Assembly (NCBI RefSeq): GCF_000346485.2 | Contig: NZ_KQ976354.1 | Coordinates: forward strand, 1,953,221-2,017,220 | Origin: Scytonema hofmannii PCC 7110 | GTDB lineage: Bacteria > Cyanobacteriota > Cyanobacteriia > Cyanobacteriales > Nostocaceae | Direction of reading: 5' to 3' | Length of the DNA stretch: 64,000 nt | Shown: in pieces, positions 52,956-61,719 of the stretch | How positions within the stretch are numbered: the stretch's first letter is position 1 | How the letters are laid out: each line of letters starts with the position of its first letter | Notes under the pieces: model-generated | Seen by the model: only the letters and a program-made list of their open reading frames with translations | The model's database searches: none | What the model was told of the DNA's origin: nothing | Translations under genes and position numbers: made by a program

Positions 52956-53984
52956 GACTCCCGCTTGAAACACTCGACCAATCACTTCTTCTACAGGTGG
53001 TTCTGTCACTGTTAAATCAACGACATCTAAGTCAGCTAAGATACGGGAAACAGTGCGGGTCAGTGACTCTTGCTGCACCATAAAACACACAGAGCGTCCC
53101 TCTATATGTCGTACATCACCATAAGATGTGAGTTTTTCTTTAGGAAGAGGATTCATTAATTCCAAATGAATTTCTTTATAAGGGGCAAAACTTTCTAGCA
53201 GCCCGTCCAGACTGCCATCATACATCAACTTTCCTTGGTGAATCAGCAGAACTCTTTGACACAAAGCAGTAATATCAGCCATATAATGACTTGTTAACAG
53301 CACTGTTGCTTGGTAGCGCTGATTATATTCGCGTAAGAAATCGCGCACTCCTATTTGAGCATTTACGTCTAGCCCTAGAGTTGGTTCATCTAAAAACAAC
53401 ACTTGGGGACGGTGTAAAAGTGCTGCTAATAATTCTGCTTTCATCCGTTCACCTAAAGAGAGTTTTCGCACGGGCTGGTTAAGTTTGCCTTGTAGCAAAA
53501 GCATCTCCGTTAATTCCCCTACTCGATGTCGGAACTCTCGATCTGGGATGTTGTAGACAGCAGCATTAATTTTTAAGGAATCAAGTGCTGGTAAATCCCA
53601 AAGTAACTGTTGTTTTTGCCCCATTACTAAAGTAATTTTTTGCAAAAACCCTTCATGACGGTGAAATGGTACGTATCCAGCAACTCTCACTTGACCAACG
53701 GAAGGATAAATCAATCCTGTCAGCATCTTCAGCGTTGTGGTTTTACCTGCACCGTTCGGTCCTAAGAATCCTACTACCTCACCAGGTGCAATCTCAAAGG
53801 AGACACCTTGAACTGCTTTAATTTCTCGGTAGGTACGGCGGAAAAAATGAGTTATTGTTCCTACAATACCTGGTTCTTTAACAGCAACAGGGTAAACCTT
53901 ACTTAGGTTTTGAACCGATATTATACTGCGATCGCTAGAGTTAGATGCACGATAAGTATCAGATACAAGGGATTCTGGGGACAT
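52944..53984 (-). CDS. ABC transporter ATP-binding protein
   Basis: 346 residues. Walker A GFLGPNGAGKTTTLKML near residue 73, Q-loop region, signature LSLGERMKAELLAALL, Walker B VLFLDEPTLGLD and H-loop LLTSHY. The extra C-terminal 90 residues are typical of drug or polysaccharide exporter ATPases of the ABC-2 class. It ends VVSR, with the last codons and stop made by the heptamer array. Operon with the permease. Confidence 0.9.
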   Translation of the reverse strand: MSPESLVSDTYRASNSSDRSIISVQNLSKVYPVAVKEPGIVGTITHFFRRTYREIKAVQGVSFEIAPGEVVGFLGPNGAGKTTTLKMLTGLIYPSVGQVRVAGYVPFHRHEGFLQKITLVMGQKQQLLWDLPALDSLKINAAVYNIPDREFRHRVGELTEMLLLQGKLNQPVRKLSLGERMKAELLAALLHRPQVLFLDEPTLGLDVNAQIGVRDFLREYNQRYQATVLLTSHYMADITALCQRVLLIHQGKLMYDGSLDGLLESFAPYKEIHLELMNPLPKEKLTSYGDVRHIEGRSVCFMVQQESLTRTVSRILADLDVVDLTVTEPPVEEVIGRVFQAGVVSR

Positions 53985-54179
53985 ATATTAGGAGAACTGG
54001 GTAGGGGGTTAGAGGCTAGGGAAGAGGAATTTTCATCTACCCTGATATATACACTACATAACGACTACTTGTATGTTTTAAGATTGTATTGTTTTTGTAG
54101 TCACACAACAATACACCTCAAGTTTAGTTAGCCCTAATGAGTCGTTAGTACTCGACCAGATTAATTGTGAGGATCTGTA

Positions 54180-54212
54180 AGATCCCCGACTTCTTCAATT
54201 CGTCGGGGATCT
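54180..54212. terminator. Hairpin, 11-base arms (AGATCCCCGAC)
   Basis: Perfect stem with 11-base loop between two minus-strand genes, 42 bases after the ABC1 kinase gene end; terminator-like but also a repeat related to 27081-27107. Confidence 0.65.
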
Positions 54213-54253
54213 GAGCAAACTTACTGCCTTCCTTATAAAATGACTGTATATTT

Positions 54254-55900
54254 TTAACGCAAGCGACCAGACCGCAGAATACTAACAATCAACCACAGCC
54301 CCAACAAACTCGCAAATGCAAACAACACATTACTCAAAAATGATAACTGAGATGTCCGTGCATTACTAGAAATAATTGCTGCACCCATAATCAGTGAACC
54401 TACTAAGATGCTGAAAGAAAGACGATTAGCAGCATCGTCTGTGGTGCGCCGCAAACCATCCAATCCCCGCACTGATATATTCCATTGTAGAGTTTCCGAG
54501 GTGATTCGGTCTAGTAGCAATTCTATCTGACGGGGAGATTGTAAAGAGAGACTTTTCAGATCCAATGCGGTTCTGAGGAGCGATCGCACGGGGCTATCCC
54601 CAACGAGCTGTCGGCGGAACAAATCTGTCAGTAATGGCTGAATTTCGTCGATAAAGTTGACTTCTGGGTTAAATCCCCGTGCTACCCCCTCCAAATTAGC
54701 TAGTGTTTTAGCATACAATCCCATATTGCTGGGTAAGCGAATCTTATTGTTACGGGCTACTTGCAAAAGTTCATAAATAATTTGACTAAAATTCATTTGA
54801 GACAAGCTCAAGTTATAATATTTTCGCAGCATCCGGTCGTAGTCATTTTCCAACCGTCTCAAAATCACTGGTTCAGCAGAATCCGCGAGTTGCAAAGTTA
54901 ATTGAGCACAACGTTGAGCATCCAAATCCACAATTGCCAGCAACATTTCTGTTAGTATTTGCTGGGTGCGCGGATCGAGCCTTCCTACCATGCCACAATC
55001 TAACAAAGCAACGCGACCATCTTTGAGATAAAACAAATTGCCTGGATGGGGATCGGCATGAAAGAACCCATCTATATAAAGTTGCTGGAAGAAAGCACGG
55101 AATAAAATGCTGGTAATTGCTTGTCGTTTGGCAGCAGGATCTGTGTCATTTTGCGGATTCTCTAAATCTGCCATCAGCAGGGGAACACCGTCAAGCCACT
55201 CCATAACGAGTAACTTTGGTGACGTTAAATCCCAAAAGATTTCAGCAACAACCAATTGTTTGGGATCAAACCACCGACTGTTTGATAAATTGCGACGCAA
55301 CTGGTCGGTAAAACCAGCTTCCCGTGTAAAATCTAACTCGGCTTCCAGCGCTTTGGTAAATTCTTCAGCAATAGATTTGATTTCATACGTTTGCCCAAAC
55401 TCAGTACGCGCCACCAAATCAGCAATCCCTTGAATCAAAGCAATATCTTGGGCAACAGTAATATCAATTCCCGGTCGTTGTACCTTGAGTGCGACTTCCC
55501 GACCACTTGCAAGGGTAGCATGGTGTGTTTGAGCAATAGAACCAGCCGCAACTGGAATAACGTTGATTGTACTGAAGGTTTCTTCTAAAGGCTGTTTGAG
55601 CTGTTGGCGAATGAGAACTTCTACATCTGCCCAAGGAACTGGTGGAACTTCGTCTTGCAGAGTTGATAGTTCCTCAATATAGGAGCCGCTTAGCAAATCC
55701 GGACGCGTGGACATCAGCTGGCCTAACTTAACATAGACTGGTCCTAAATCTACCAAAATGTTTTTTAAGACAGCTGGTGTGGGTAACTGAGGTTCATCGG
55801 CTTTACCAAGTGTAATGAGTCGCCGCATATAGTCCCAGCCGTTGCGAAGCAAAACTTCAATAATTTCTCTTTGACGAGGAACTGTTTGGGTTAGGAACAT
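54254..55900 (-). CDS. ABC1/AarF (UbiB) family atypical kinase
   Basis: 548 residues from the ATG at 55900 (MFLTQTVPRQREIIEVLL); the frame runs on upstream only through ATTTTGG heptamers that encode IQNPKSK repeats. Family features: LGPVYVKLGQLMSTRPDLL (KxGQ), DEVPPVPW, AAGSIAQTHHATL (A-rich loop), VALKVQRPGI, HADPHPGNLFYL and LDCGMVGRL; two C-terminal membrane helices. ABC1 kinases control quinone or prenyl-lipid metabolism; cyanobacteria have several. Exact role uncertain. Confidence 0.92.
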   Translation of the reverse strand: MFLTQTVPRQREIIEVLLRNGWDYMRRLITLGKADEPQLPTPAVLKNILVDLGPVYVKLGQLMSTRPDLLSGSYIEELSTLQDEVPPVPWADVEVLIRQQLKQPLEETFSTINVIPVAAGSIAQTHHATLASGREVALKVQRPGIDITVAQDIALIQGIADLVARTEFGQTYEIKSIAEEFTKALEAELDFTREAGFTDQLRRNLSNSRWFDPKQLVVAEIFWDLTSPKLLVMEWLDGVPLLMADLENPQNDTDPAAKRQAITSILFRAFFQQLYIDGFFHADPHPGNLFYLKDGRVALLDCGMVGRLDPRTQQILTEMLLAIVDLDAQRCAQLTLQLADSAEPVILRRLENDYDRMLRKYYNLSLSQMNFSQIIYELLQVARNNKIRLPSNMGLYAKTLANLEGVARGFNPEVNFIDEIQPLLTDLFRRQLVGDSPVRSLLRTALDLKSLSLQSPRQIELLLDRITSETLQWNISVRGLDGLRRTTDDAANRLSFSILVGSLIMGAAIISSNARTSQLSFLSNVLFAFASLLGLWLIVSILRSGRLR

Positions 55901-55910
55901 TTTTATAGGA

Positions 55911-55962
55911 ATTTTGGATTTTGGATTTTGGATTTTGGATTTTGGATTTTGGATTTTGGATT
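55911..55962 (+). repeat. STRR array (ATTTTGG type)
   Basis: About seven units directly upstream of the ABC1 kinase start. Confidence 0.92.
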
Positions 55963-56005
55963 GGGCGTTGGGGGTTAGGGATTGTGAAAAACTATTCAAT
56001 TCTCA

Positions 56006-56041
56006 TTGCCCAATGCCCAATGCCCAATGCCCAATGCCCAA
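56006..56041 (+). repeat. STRR array (CCCAATG type)
   Basis: Five tandem units of GCCCAAT. Together with the ATTTTGG array it fills most of the gap between the two minus-strand genes. Confidence 0.88.
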
Positions 56042-56101
56042 CTTGATATACAAGGTATACTCAAAAATGCACTCCTGTAACGTCTTGCCCAGGTCTAGTT
56101 T

Positions 56102-57166
56102 TTACAGTAAATTGGTAAAGCGGGGATCGCTTTGTAAAGTTTTGAGCACTTGTTTGATTTCCTGAGTACGGTCTTTTCGGACAATAAGTGTGACATTGCG
56201 ATCGCGCACAATCACAACATCGTCCAAACCGATAGTTACAATAACATCTTCAGGGTTGGAAGAATAGAGTATTGCTCCTTGTGTATCTAGACCAACGTGA
56301 GTAGCAAGTTCAACATTGGGAGTGTCTTCTTTTTTCAGTAAGCGCTCGATAGCATTCCAATCGCCCAGATCGTCCCAACCAAATTCTGCAGGAATTACAT
56401 AAGCTAGACCTGTCTTTTCCATTAACGCATAGTCTATACTCTTCTTAGGTAGCTGGGGGTAGATGTTAGGACCGTGCTTTTCTAACGGTTCAATGATTTC
56501 CGGCGAGTGGATATGCAGTTCCTTGAGAACAACACCCGCTCGAAAAACGAACATACCGCTATTCCAGCTAAAACGTCCCGTAGAAAGGAAATTTTCTGCC
56601 GTTTGATGGTCGGGCTTTTCAGTAAAGCGGTTGACGTGATAAGCTGGCAAATCCTTAAAGCTATCAATTATTTCACCTTGTTCTATGTAGCCGTAACCAG
56701 TTGATGGAAAGGTTGGCTTGATCCCCATAGTTACAATTGCTGAATAGCTAGCCGCAAGTTGCGAAGCTGCATCTATGGTGTTTGCAAACGCTTCTTTATC
56801 GGCAATCCAGTGGTCGGCGGGGAAAAAGCCAATAATGGCATCTTCACCGTAACGGTTTTTAATTTCCAAACTTGTCCAGGCAACTGCAGCCGCAGTATCC
56901 CTTCCCTGTAACTCAACAAGTAAATTGTCGGATGGCAGTTCGGGTAGTTGTTCAAGAACACCCCGAGCAATCTGACTAGAAGTGATTACCCACAAGTTTT
57001 CCCAACCGCCTGCTAGTGGTAGCAGTCGGTCAGCAGTTGCTTGTAGCAAGCTTCTATTGCTGCCATCTAGATTTAAAAATTGCTTGGGACGGTTTTGGCG
57101 ACTCAGTGGCCAAAAACGTTCGCCTTTTCCACCGGCAAGAATGACAGGGATTAGGGATTTAGTCAT
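56102..57166 (-). CDS. manC: Mannose-1-phosphate guanylyltransferase
   Basis: 354 residues. It makes GDP-mannose from GTP and mannose-1-P. VILAGGKGERFWPLSRQNRP is the pyrophosphorylase signature; FFPADHWIAD, GYGYIEQGE and RFTEKPD are also typical. It is the short form without a C-terminal isomerase domain. GDP-mannose feeds polysaccharide and glycolipid synthesis, fitting the LCP and murJ genes nearby. Confidence 0.93.
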   Translation of the reverse strand: MTKSLIPVILAGGKGERFWPLSRQNRPKQFLNLDGSNRSLLQATADRLLPLAGGWENLWVITSSQIARGVLEQLPELPSDNLLVELQGRDTAAAVAWTSLEIKNRYGEDAIIGFFPADHWIADKEAFANTIDAASQLAASYSAIVTMGIKPTFPSTGYGYIEQGEIIDSFKDLPAYHVNRFTEKPDHQTAENFLSTGRFSWNSGMFVFRAGVVLKELHIHSPEIIEPLEKHGPNIYPQLPKKSIDYALMEKTGLAYVIPAEFGWDDLGDWNAIERLLKKEDTPNVELATHVGLDTQGAILYSSNPEDVIVTIGLDDVVIVRDRNVTLIVRKDRTQEIKQVLKTLQSDPRFTNLL

Positions 57167-57304
57167 TGTTTCATGTCTAGGTTACTGAAGAACACTACAA
57201 GTGTACTGTGACCCTACAGAAGAATGAAGAAGTATAAAGTTGTTCTGGTGAAATAAGAGGGAATGCTAAGCAAGGATATAAGGATAACGGGTAAAGGATA
57301 ACAA

Positions 57305-57400
57305 GACTTACGCACTCACACGAAAGAAACCTGGTTTCTGGACAGAGACTCATGGCGAAACAACAATTTTTGGTAAAGAAACCCGGTTTTTGCGTAAGTC
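57305..57400. mobile_element. Possible MITE, 96 bases
   Basis: Terminal inverted repeats GACTTACGCA (57305-57314) and TGCGTAAGTC (57391-57400) are perfect; inside are two related AAAGAAACC(T/C)GGTTT blocks. No coding capacity. The TIR sequence is of a type widespread in cyanobacteria. Confidence 0.65.
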
Positions 57401-57533
57401 CTAGGATAAAAACGGCTAACTTCATCTTTATAGAGGACTTATTGAATCCTTGACAAGGTGATTTCGTTCACTGGCAAGCTTGATAGCGTGCATTAACATT
57501 ACGTTTAGGGAGTGGTTGAGTGGGGAGATATTC

Positions 57534-58967
57534 GTGGTTAAACAAGTAGCAAAGGCAAATCAGGGCACATCTGAAGCAGAGGAACAGTCACCAATTGAGG
57601 TGAAAGTAAAAGAGCACCAAAAAGATTCCCAGACTTATGTGGAGTCTAAAGGTTCCATTCCCAGCCAACTTTATTACAGGTTGGGGTTGGCAATGCCTCG
57701 ATGGCTGTTCTGGATACTTACAGGAGTTGTGGGGATCACTTTATCGGGGTTATTAGTATCGACCTTGGCGCTTTGGACTCCGTTGTGGAGTGATATGGAT
57801 CGAACAGATGAAGAGCTAAGTACTGGAGGTCAAGATACTCATAAAGGACCGTTGCCAGGAGAATTGTGGAGTAACATCTCCCAATATCAGCTCGCACGAC
57901 CCATGAACATTTTAATCATGGGTATTGAACCTGTTCCCGGTAGTGTAGATGGTTCTCCGGAAAGTTTTTCTGGAAATAGTGACACAGTTTTGCTAGTACG
58001 GTTAAATCCAGAAAACAAAACAATTCGATTGCTTTCGATCCCCAAAGATACGATGATAGCAATTCCAGAAAAGGGATTGAATAAGGTGTCTGAGGCTAAT
58101 GCCAAAGGAGGTCATGTTTTAGCAGCACGCGTAGTCAGCCGTACTTTAAATAACGCCCCTATCGATCGCTATATCCGCCTTTCTTCAGCAGGTTTGCGAC
58201 AGTTGGTGGATCAGTTTGATGGGGTGGAAGTATTTGTACCCAAACCAATGGTACAAAAAGGCTCTACTGGGCGGTCATCAGTTAACTTGGTCAGTGGTTG
58301 GCAAACTCTCAATGGCGAACAAGCAGAACAGTTTGTGCAGTTCCGGGAAGAAGGGCTGGGGGATTTGGCAAGAGTTCAGCGACAGCAAGCGTTTTTGCTG
58401 GGGTTGAAAGAACGCCTTTATAGTCCCACGGTGAAGCCTAAGTTACCTCAAATCATCCGCCTAATGCGGAGGCACTTTGATACCAACCTGAAGGTAGAGG
58501 AAATGATGGCGCTGGTTAACTTTACCTTGAATATCGAGCGGGATAAGTTCCAGATGACCATATTGCCCGGTATCTTCAGCCCTATGAGTGCAGATCCTAA
58601 TAACTACTGGCTCGATCTTACCGGACGAATAGACTTGCTTGATGAGTATGCCGGGGTGACAATCTCTGGAATGTCGCCAACCGTAAAACCTACATCACAA
58701 CTGAAAATTGCTATTCAAAATGCTTCTAAAAAACCCCAACTAGCTGAAAAAGCGATTAAATATCTTAAAGACAAAGGCTTCGCTAAGGTTTACGCAGCGC
58801 CAGATTGGTCTGATACCCGAAGCGAATCTAAAATTATTGTTCAAAAAGGTAATCGACAAGCAGGAGAAAAAATACAGGAAATCTTTGGTAAAGGTCAGAT
58901 TGAAGTCTCTGGCACTGGTGACATAGAATCTGATATTACTATCCGGATTGGGAAGGATTGGGAGTAG
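57534..58967 (+). CDS. LytR-CpsA-Psr (LCP) family glycopolymer transferase
   Basis: 477 residues from the GTG at 57534 (earlier TTG at 57480 possible). A basic cytosolic N-terminus, one membrane helix (WLFWILTGVVGITLSGLLVS), then the LCP domain: NILIMGIEP, SDTVLLVRLNPENKTIRLLS with IPKDTM (conserved Arg/Asp/Lys contacts), and ANAKGGHVLAARVV. A LytR_C domain follows from about residue 400 (LKIAIQNASKKPQLAEKAI). LCP enzymes attach polymers to peptidoglycan or protein. The TAG stop lies at the start of a heptamer array. Confidence 0.92.
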   Translation: MVKQVAKANQGTSEAEEQSPIEVKVKEHQKDSQTYVESKGSIPSQLYYRLGLAMPRWLFWILTGVVGITLSGLLVSTLALWTPLWSDMDRTDEELSTGGQDTHKGPLPGELWSNISQYQLARPMNILIMGIEPVPGSVDGSPESFSGNSDTVLLVRLNPENKTIRLLSIPKDTMIAIPEKGLNKVSEANAKGGHVLAARVVSRTLNNAPIDRYIRLSSAGLRQLVDQFDGVEVFVPKPMVQKGSTGRSSVNLVSGWQTLNGEQAEQFVQFREEGLGDLARVQRQQAFLLGLKERLYSPTVKPKLPQIIRLMRRHFDTNLKVEEMMALVNFTLNIERDKFQMTILPGIFSPMSADPNNYWLDLTGRIDLLDEYAGVTISGMSPTVKPTSQLKIAIQNASKKPQLAEKAIKYLKDKGFAKVYAAPDWSDTRSESKIIVQKGNRQAGEKIQEIFGKGQIEVSGTGDIESDITIRIGKDWE

Positions 58968-59079
58968 ATAGTTGTTGGTTGTTGGTTGTTGGTTGTTAGT
59001 TGTTAGTTGTTAGTTGTTGGTTGTTGGTTGAAAACTACTAACCACTAACCACTAACCACTATCTACTAACCACTAACCA
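58965..59079. repeat. Large two-arm STRR array
   Basis: GTTGTTG/GTTGTTAG units then ACCACTA units, the same plan as 52846-52955, between the LCP and murJ genes. Confidence 0.9.
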
Positions 59080-59102
59080 AGTTCAGTTGCCAGGTATTAT
59101 TT

Positions 59103-60728
59103 GTGACACAAGAAAAAAAGGTTTCTCGTTCTATAGCGGGAATTGCGGGCATTGTTGCCGCAGGTACTTTAATTAGTAAAGTTGTGGGTTTAGTTCGGCA
59201 GCAAGTGATTGCTGCTGCTTTTGGTTTGGGTGTTGTAGCTGATGCTTATCAATATGCCTATGTGATCCCCGGCTTTCTGTTGATTTTACTGGGTGGGATC
59301 AACGGACCGTTCCATAGTGCTATTGTGAGTGTCTTAGCTAAGCGCAATAAAGAAGAAGCAGCACCTTTGGTGGAGACGATTACAACCATTGTGGGTGCGG
59401 TGCTGCTTGTCCTCACTATTATTTTGGTTCTTTTTTCTGGAAACTTAATCGATTTGGTAGCACCAGGTTTAAATCAATTGCCACAGGGAGGCGCTGTCAA
59501 AGCGATCGCCATCCAACAACTTCAGATTATGGCACCAATGGCAATCCTGGCAGGGTTGATTGGTATTGGCTTTGGAACGCTTAATGCTGCTAATCTATTC
59601 TGGCTGCCCTCCATCAGCCCTTTATTTTCCAGTATTACCGTTATTATTGGGTTGGGTATTTTGTGGCTGCAGTTGGGTAGTAAAATTACTGCCCCTGAGT
59701 ATGCTGTGCTGGGTGGAATGGTTTTAGCTGCAGGAACTTTAGCAGGAGCCATATTGCAATGGATGGTACAGCTTGTCGCCCAAGCGCAAGCCGGAATGGG
59801 TGGTTTTCGCCTGCGATTTAATATCAATCAGCCTGGGGTAGGTGAGGTCATGAAAATCATGGGACCCGCCACCATTTCCTCTGGTATGCTGCAAATTAAC
59901 CTCTGGGTGATTTTATTTTTTGCTTCTAATATTCCATCTGCTGCTGCGGCACTGGCAAATGCTAATCTCTTGGTACAAACACCATTGGGAATCATTTCTA
60001 GTATGATTTTGGTTCCCCTACTACCAGTTTTCTCCCGACTGGCAGATCCTAAAGATTGGCACGATCTCAAATTACGCATTCGCCAAGGAATTATCCTGTC
60101 TGCTTTTACCATGCTGCCTTTAGGTGCTCTAATGATTGCCTTGGCTGTACCTATTGTGCGCGTTATTTACGAACGGGGAGCTTTCCAAAAAGATGAATCT
60201 CAATTGGTAGCTTCTCTGCTTGTTGCATACGGTAGTGGAATGTTTGTCTATTTGGCACGCGATGTTTTGGTAAGAGTCTTTTATGCTTTGGGTGATGGGG
60301 ATACACCATTTCGTGTCAGCAGTTTTAATATCTTTCTTAACGTTGTCTTAGCTTACATTTTTATCAATATTCTAAAATTGGGTGCTCCCGGTTTAGTGTT
60401 GACGACCGTAGGAGTGAATTTTAGCTCTACTTTAATGTTGTTATTTTTGCTACATCGCAAGATACGTGGATTGCCTTGGTTGGAGTGGAGTGTACCCATT
60501 TTGGGCATGGCTGTTGGTAGCGTGGTGGCTGGTGCAGCTAGTTATGGGACTCTTGAGGTTTCTCAAAGGTTTTTGGGTCAGGATGGGTTGCTAATTCAAT
60601 TGTTAGAGCTATCTGTTGCTGGTTTAGTAGGCTTGGGGATTTTCGCTGCGATCGCGGCTTGTATGAAAATACCTGAGGTGAATGTCTTTGCATCTCGGTT
60701 GCAACAGCGCTTTCTGAACCGCAGATGA
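59103..60728 (+). CDS. murJ: Lipid II flippase
   Basis: 541 residues from a GTG, about fourteen membrane helices. MOP-superfamily MurJ signatures: AAGTLISKVVGLVRQQVIAA, AYQYAYVIPGFLLILLGG, GPFHSAIVSVLA and LVQTPLGIISSMILVPLLPV. Moves lipid II across the inner membrane for peptidoglycan synthesis. Its last residues NRR and the TGA stop are encoded by a dispersed palindromic repeat. Confidence 0.94.
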   Translation: MTQEKKVSRSIAGIAGIVAAGTLISKVVGLVRQQVIAAAFGLGVVADAYQYAYVIPGFLLILLGGINGPFHSAIVSVLAKRNKEEAAPLVETITTIVGAVLLVLTIILVLFSGNLIDLVAPGLNQLPQGGAVKAIAIQQLQIMAPMAILAGLIGIGFGTLNAANLFWLPSISPLFSSITVIIGLGILWLQLGSKITAPEYAVLGGMVLAAGTLAGAILQWMVQLVAQAQAGMGGFRLRFNINQPGVGEVMKIMGPATISSGMLQINLWVILFFASNIPSAAAALANANLLVQTPLGIISSMILVPLLPVFSRLADPKDWHDLKLRIRQGIILSAFTMLPLGALMIALAVPIVRVIYERGAFQKDESQLVASLLVAYGSGMFVYLARDVLVRVFYALGDGDTPFRVSSFNIFLNVVLAYIFINILKLGAPGLVLTTVGVNFSSTLMLLFLLHRKIRGLPWLEWSVPILGMAVGSVVAGAASYGTLEVSQRFLGQDGLLIQLLELSVAGLVGLGIFAAIAACMKIPEVNVFASRLQQRFLNRR

Positions 60729-60794
60729 ACGCAGACAGACGCTGATAAATAATACCATAATATTATCCGCGTGCATCCGCGTTCATCTGCGGTT
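60717..60794. repeat. Palindromic repeat with 16-base arms at the murJ 3' end
   Basis: Arms AACCGCAGATGAACGC (60717-60732) and GCGTTCATCTGCGGTT (60779-60794) are perfect complements. Same family as 16755-16792. Could serve as terminator. Confidence 0.88.
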
Positions 60795-60949
60795 ATTTTA
60801 GCAAAATTAACAGACAATATGTTCACCATAGTGGGTGTAAAAACTTCACCCCCTTAGGTCACCTAAGTGTACGAGGGCATATCTTGTAAAAAAGGGGACT
60901 CTAGTACTAGAAAGCATTGATTTTAATGAACTCTAGTTACGAAAGACCT

Positions 60950-61471
60950 ATGAAATTTACAAAATTAGCAACCTCTACACTTGTTTTTGCTTCTGTTATT
61001 CTTTCTGCTGGAATTGCCTCAGCACAATCAGTTCCAACACGCGGTACAAGTGCTAACTACTTGGGTGCTGGTGTTGCGGCTGGTGTGACTAACGGCGGAC
61101 AAGATAATGATGCAGCAACGTTGGGTGGTAATATTCAAGGACGATTTGCTGTTCCAAATGCCCCTGTTTCAGTTCGCGGTTCTGTTCTGTTCGGTGGCGA
61201 TGCAACAGCTGCTATGCCAATAGTCACTTATGATGTACCTGTTGCCAAAAATACAAATGTTTATGTTGGTGGTGGTTACTCCTTTGTGACTGATGAAGGT
61301 CAAAGCACTCCCTTGGGCAATAAAAATTCACCGGTTGTGACAATTGGTGCTGAGAGAGAAATCGCTAAAAACTTCGTCTTATACGGTGATGCTAAATGGG
61401 GTATTGATGCTTATGAAAATAGTTCTGCTGACGCCCTTAGCATTCAATCAGGTGTAGGCTTGCGCTTCTAA
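60950..61471 (+). CDS. Small outer-membrane beta-barrel-like protein
   Basis: 173 residues from the ATG at 60950 (MKFTKLATSTLVFASVILSA), giving a signal peptide cut near ASA-QSVP; an ATG-like start at 60917 adds a polar stretch. The mature part has alternating beta strands, Gly-rich turns (YLGAGVAAGV, VYVGGGYSFV) and a C-terminal Phe (GVGLRF), as in outer-membrane barrels. Probably an eight-strand barrel; function unknown. Confidence 0.75.
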   Translation: MKFTKLATSTLVFASVILSAGIASAQSVPTRGTSANYLGAGVAAGVTNGGQDNDAATLGGNIQGRFAVPNAPVSVRGSVLFGGDATAAMPIVTYDVPVAKNTNVYVGGGYSFVTDEGQSTPLGNKNSPVVTIGAEREIAKNFVLYGDAKWGIDAYENSSADALSIQSGVGLRF

Positions 61472-61533
61472 TCCTTCTGAGTGCCATTGGTAAAGAAGGT
61501 TTATTGATGCCGCAGTATAAGCAGTGCTCTGTG

Positions 61534-61590
61534 GTACGGGCGTCCCCGCTGGTTCTAGGCAGGAGAGCAGGCGAGGACGCCCGCCCCACT
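61534..61590. repeat. Imperfect palindrome (ACGGGCGTCCCCGC type)
   Basis: GTACGGGCGTCCCCGC and GCGAGGACGCCCGCCCC are near complements. Related to 51850-51867 and to 22749-22776; may end the barrel gene transcript. Confidence 0.65.
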
Positions 61591-61719
61591 CCATGTGGTC
61601 TATTAATCTGAAAAATGCTACAAGACCACTTTGCCCAGATGGAGCTTGAGGTTAAACATCCGCAGTAAAATCAGTGTAATGTTCAGTGTAATTGGCTGTA
61701 ATGCTGCCATCAACAGAAA

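Noticed and set aside
55901-55999. N-terminal extension of the ABC1 kinase
   Set aside because: Same heptamer translation; family start at MFLTQ is preferred.
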